Origin: Treponema sp. | Lineage (GTDB): Bacteria; Spirochaetota; Spirochaetia; Treponematales; Breznakiellaceae | DNA length: 7,040 nt | Direction of reading: 5' to 3' | Assembly (NCBI GenBank): GCA_031257715.1 | Contig: JAIROE010000134.1 | Span: forward strand, 1 to 7,040 | Shown here: positions 4,954-7,040 of the stretch, in pieces | How the letters are laid out: the number at the start of each line of letters is the position of its first letter | Numbering within the stretch: position 1 is the first letter of the stretch | Position numbers and translations under genes: made by a program | The notes under the pieces: generated by a model | Databases searched by the model: none | Told to the model about the DNA's origin: nothing | The model's input: only the letters and a program-made list of their open reading frames with translations

Positions 4954-6078
4954 TTATACATCCTCAAACCGTATCCCTTCCCCGGCGGGAATAAAACGCC
5001 GGGCTTTCCGTCCGGTAACGCAGCCCTCCCACGAAGGGGGAAGGCCGGGCCGCAGGACCTTTTCCGTTCTGAGGCTCCCTATGCTGCCGGGCCGCAGTTC
5101 TTCTCCCTCCCCGATGTCAACCAGGGCGTGCAGAGAGCGATTGGTCCGCCCGTAATTGGCCCGCTCCGACGGGGCAAGCCGCTTGACGCCGTCTCCCAGA
5201 ACCGTTTCGACGATTTCCTTTTCCTGTTCCCGGCAGTACATTTCAATGGTTTTTTCCGCCCCGCGTTCGGAAGCCTCCCGTACCGCTTTGACCATCCGTG
5301 AAAAAGACGGCGGGGTGAGGGCTATCGGATCGTCCAGCCCGGGATCGTCCCGTGAAAGGCAGAAATGCTTTTCTATCACGGCCGCCCCCATGGCCGTCCC
5401 CAGCGCGGGAACCAGTTCCGGGTCCAGGCTGTGGTCGCTTATCCCCACCGGGAGGCCGAATACCGCCCGAAGGCTCCCCAGAACCTTGAGGTTATAGTCC
5501 GTTTCCGGGGCGGGATACGCCGTCACGCAGTGAAGAAGGCAGACGGAAGGGACCCCGTCGAGTATCTCCAGGGCTTCCTCCATGTCCCCCAGCCGGGAAA
5601 CTCCCGACGAAAGGAGTACGGGGATCTTCCATGACGCCGTTTCCCTGAGGAGGTTCGTATAGTTGAGTTCCGGGGAGGCAATCTTGACCATCCTGGGGGA
5701 AAGTTCCCTCAGATGCCGGGCGCTTCGCGGTCCGAAAGGGGTACAAAGGAACAAAAGCCCCCGTTTTTCCACCTCTTCCTTAAGCCGGGCGTAAAAAGAC
5801 GGATCGGTTTCCAGCTTCTTGAAGCGATCGTAGAGCCTTACGCCGCCGCCGGGAAGTTTCACCATACCGGTGTTGGGATGGAGGATCTCGTCGGCATATA
5901 CCATCTGGAATTTGACGCAGCCGGCCCCGGCTTCGGCGGCGGCGGCTATGAGTTCCCCGGCTTTTACCGGATCGCCGCCGTGGGAAGTCCCCAATTCGGC
6001 AATGACAAGGACCTTTTTTTCGTTATACGGCCCACCGGGAGCAAAAAATTCCTTATCAGATCTCGACATTTTTTTCAT
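4954..6078 (-). CDS. neuB: NeuB-family nonulosonate synthase with C-terminal SAF domain
   Basis: NeuB-type enzymes condense phosphoenolpyruvate with a six-carbon N-acyl sugar (ManNAc or a bacillosamine-derived sugar) to give a nine-carbon acid for surface glycans. The 374 residues show a TIM-barrel domain: AELGTSHGGD (27-36), VKFQ with K56, CTPF (112-115), GISDHS with metal ligand H216, EKHF with H238. A linker and SAF/antifreeze-like domain (~308-374) follow, with RTNRSL including R314 and a GRKARRFIPAGE end. Where canonical NeuB has a GPDH-type motif this has GLDDPIALTP (247-256). The substrate could be N-acetylneuraminate, legionaminate, pseudaminate or an SpsE-like sugar. The first ~20 residues extend beyond the usual N-terminus. 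The start at 6078 has no clear ribosome site; an ATG three codons in (6069) is an alternative. No NeuA, NeuC or glycan genes are adjacent. Confidence 0.9.
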   Translation of the reverse strand: MKKMSRSDKEFFAPGGPYNEKKVLVIAELGTSHGGDPVKAGELIAAAAEAGAGCVKFQMVYADEILHPNTGMVKLPGGGVRLYDRFKKLETDPSFYARLKEEVEKRGLLFLCTPFGPRSARHLRELSPRMVKIASPELNYTNLLRETASWKIPVLLSSGVSRLGDMEEALEILDGVPSVCLLHCVTAYPAPETDYNLKVLGSLRAVFGLPVGISDHSLDPELVPALGTAMGAAVIEKHFCLSRDDPGLDDPIALTPPSFSRMVKAVREASERGAEKTIEMYCREQEKEIVETVLGDGVKRLAPSERANYGRTNRSLHALVDIGEGEELRPGSIGSLRTEKVLRPGLPPSWEGCVTGRKARRFIPAGEGIRFEDV

Positions 6079-6091
6079 AATGAAGTATTAT
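6063..6091 (+). promoter_or_regulatory. Promoter candidate for the zinc-ribbon gene, overlapping the neuB start
   Basis: TCGACA (6063-6068) and TATTAT (6086-6091) are 17 bases apart, each one base from consensus. RNA would start near 6098, followed by AAGGAG (6111-6116). The -35 lies inside neuB codons 4-6. On the other strand a TATAAT (6092-6087) is 8 bases from the neuB ATG; it has no convincing -35 at normal spacing. Confidence 0.5.
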
Positions 6092-6122
6092 AAATATATC
6101 TCGAATTATCAAGGAGATTTGT

Positions 6123-6347
6123 ATGAAGACCCTTACCTGCGATGTGTGCGGGAAAAAGATGGATGCCCCCGTTTCAGGGCGTAATTATTTTCATGTGACC
6201 AAGTATGATATCTGTGAAGATTGTCATGACAAGCTTGAGGGCGTTGTAAAACCGCAGATCCGTACCAAACAGCCCTTTAGTTATGACTGGTACGAGAACC
6301 TCTATCTGGATTCGGTTGCCAAGGCCGTCCAGAGGGGCAAATTCTAG
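6123..6347 (+). CDS. Small four-cysteine zinc-ribbon-like protein, function unknown
   Basis: This 74-residue protein has CDVC at 6-9 and CEDC at 31-34, a spacing typical of a zinc-ribbon or rubredoxin-like knuckle; H24 and H35 are nearby. The C-terminal half (FSYDWYENLYLDSVAKAVQ) is acidic-aromatic and predicted helical. It has no signal peptide or membrane segment, so it is probably cytoplasmic. AAGGAG at 6111-6116 stands 6 bases before the ATG, a strong ribosome site that supports real translation. It is divergent from neuB across 44 AT-rich bases and appears monocistronic. I do not recognise a named family. Metal binding is inferred from the cysteines, and a nucleic-acid or protein-binding role would be a guess. 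Confidence 0.8.
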   Translation: MKTLTCDVCGKKMDAPVSGRNYFHVTKYDICEDCHDKLEGVVKPQIRTKQPFSYDWYENLYLDSVAKAVQRGKF

Positions 6348-6427
6348 CGGTAAAAGCCGGTGCCGGCAGGCCCCCGGCGGATAAAGCCGGCCGGCGGGAC
6401 CGGGCATACGAAAAGTAAAAGTAACGG

Positions 6428-6467
6428 CCGGGGAACCGCTTCCGCTCCTGGAGAGGCGGTTTGCCGG
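6428..6467 (+). terminator. Possible stem-loop terminator after the zinc-ribbon gene
   Basis: AACCGC (6434-6439) pairs with GCGGTT (6456-6461), and CCGG (6428-6431) can pair with CCGG (6464-6467) across a GG/TG interior loop. It is 80 bp past the stop. The tail GTCGGAATTATTTG is only weakly T-rich, so the terminator role is tentative. Confidence 0.3.
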
Positions 6468-6585
6468 TCGGAATTATTTGTGTAAAGGGCGGATTTCAAA
6501 AATTTTGAAAAGCCTCCGGTCGTATAAAAAAAATCACACTTCCAATCTGTAATCCGTGAAATGCTGTGGCCGCGGCGGGGAGTTT

Positions 6586-6631
6586 CGCGGCAAGAAACAC
6601 GCCCCTCTTGATGGAGCGTGTATCCGCCGCG
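6586..6631. repeat. Two-level inverted repeat downstream of the surface-protein gene
   Basis: The outer arms CGCGGC (6586-6591) and GCCGCG (6626-6631) enclose inner arms ACACGCCCC (6597-6605) and GGAGCGTGT (6613-6621, one wobble or mismatch), with a 7-base loop. It begins 33 bp past the minus-strand stop and could cap the 3' end of that mRNA. No T-run follows directly; the nearest T8 is over 50 bp further on. Its left edge overlaps a 15-base copy of the repeat at 222-236. Confidence 0.5.
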
Positions 6632-6664
6632 TAATTCCCCGTGTTCTGTGAAGCCGTTTTGAGC

Positions 6665-7040
6665 TTACCGCTCGTAGGCCCCCATGTCCACCGTGCCGTT
6701 AAAACGGCCGTTCCCCGCCCGGTCGGTGACAATGGCGGAAAGGTCGGGGGTTCCTCCCTCATAGAAGCTGCCGCTGCCCGTGTCAATGGCGGGGCTGCCC
6801 GGCTGCAGGCGGTAGTCGCCCGCCGTCGTGGGGGCTGCCGATGCGGCCTGGACGAGGCTTGTGAACAGGGGATCGTTATCGCTATTCGTACCGTTAAGCC
6901 CCGTGCCGCCGCTGCCGTCAACACCCTGCACCAAGCTGTAATCGTAATCCGAAGCCGCGGAGGAATCGTCGAGTACGCCGGCGGCGGAACCGGTAGTGGC
7001 GTTCCCCCAGATGATGCTGTTGCGTATCTTCGGGAGGGCC
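6665..7040 (-). CDS. Choice-of-anchor-Q / beta-helix surface protein, C-terminal fragment
   Basis: The frame is open from the window edge to a TAA at 6667-6665, so at least 124 codons are coding and the N-terminus lies outside. The visible part starts with a beta-helix rung (IRNSIIWGN), continues through a Gly/Ser/Asp-rich stretch and ends with YRLQPGSPAIDTG (~45 residues before the end) and NGTVDMGAYER at the C-terminus. This is the hallmark ending of choice-of-anchor-Q proteins and of right-handed parallel beta-helix surface or secreted proteins. Such proteins are often very large, repetitive and adhesin-like. A TTG at 6934 in this frame is not a real start, because homologous sequence continues upstream of it. 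Nothing after the GAYE motif resembles a sorting signal. Confidence 0.85.
   Translation of the reverse strand, partial: ALPKIRNSIIWGNATTGSAAGVLDDSSAASDYDYSLVQGVDGSGGTGLNGTNSDNDPLFTSLVQAASAAPTTAGDYRLQPGSPAIDTGSGSFYEGGTPDLSAIVTDRAGNGRFNGTVDMGAYER

Larger units (their letters stand above)
6348..6664. other. Non-coding stretch with inverted repeats
   Basis: No credible gene was seen on either strand. It begins with a GC-rich patch with repeated GCCGG words (6356-6396), followed by an imperfect stem-loop (6428-6467) and an AT palindrome TTTCAAAA-A-TTTTGAAA (6494-6510). An A8 run (6526-6533, T8 on the minus strand) and a long structured inverted repeat (6586-6631) come next. It must contain the 3' ends of two convergent transcripts. 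Confidence 0.6.

Noticed and set aside
4873..5301. 142-codon plus-strand frame opposite neuB
   Set aside because: It is antisense to the conserved SAF and barrel regions of neuB, with no start signal and no domain.
6496..6924. 142-codon minus-strand frame overlapping the beta-helix gene in another frame
   Set aside because: The composition is that of an out-of-frame shadow; the overlapping frame carries the clear PGSPAIDTG and DMGAYE motifs.

Overview
The window looks like a chromosomal segment of a fairly GC-rich spirochaete, most likely a Treponema-type gut or free-living lineage. This is an inference from gene types: a PilZN3-like protein of a kind I associate with Treponema, a bacterial AraM-type glycerol-1-phosphate dehydrogenase, a solitary sialic-acid-synthase-type enzyme and a choice-of-anchor-Q surface protein. 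Genes are GC-rich, while the short intergenic promoters are AT-rich. I cannot name a species.

Left end (1-282): the tail of an IS256-type transposase reading runs in from outside the window and loses homology after about 100 bp. It is followed by three stem-loops in a row (179-195, 206-234, 238-265), a palindromic intergenic repeat cluster with no gene.

Central left (283-2963): a glycerol-1-phosphate dehydrogenase gene on the minus strand, split near its 3' end by a one-base frame change at a C run, diverges from a class I/II PLP aminotransferase on the plus strand. The 84-bp gap between them holds back-to-back promoter-like sequences inside an imperfect 12-bp inverted repeat, then a leader hairpin just before the aminotransferase ribosome site.

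Central right (2993-6078): three minus-strand genes. In transcription order they are a NeuB-family synthase with a C-terminal SAF domain, ending in a stem-loop; a 264-bp gap with a good promoter candidate and a hairpin-bearing leader; and a two-gene unit of a PilZN3-like cytoplasmic protein overlapping by one base (TGATG) with an exported protein made of a CsgG/LpoB-like half and a C-terminal PPC domain. The aminotransferase and the exported protein converge over a shared GC-rich stem-loop.

Right end (6079-7040): a 74-residue four-cysteine zinc-ribbon protein on the plus strand diverges from neuB, with a promoter and strong ribosome site. A 317-bp non-coding stretch with several inverted repeats follows. 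The window closes with the C-terminus of a large beta-helix surface protein on the minus strand.

The genes do not form one obvious pathway. Cell-envelope themes recur (G1P lipid precursor, nonulosonate sugar, exported PPC protein, surface beta-helix protein), but a functional link is inference only. I found no convincing new multi-gene system. The most checkable oddities are the frame change in the dehydrogenase, the symmetric divergent promoter, and the coupled PilZN3-like/PPC pair.
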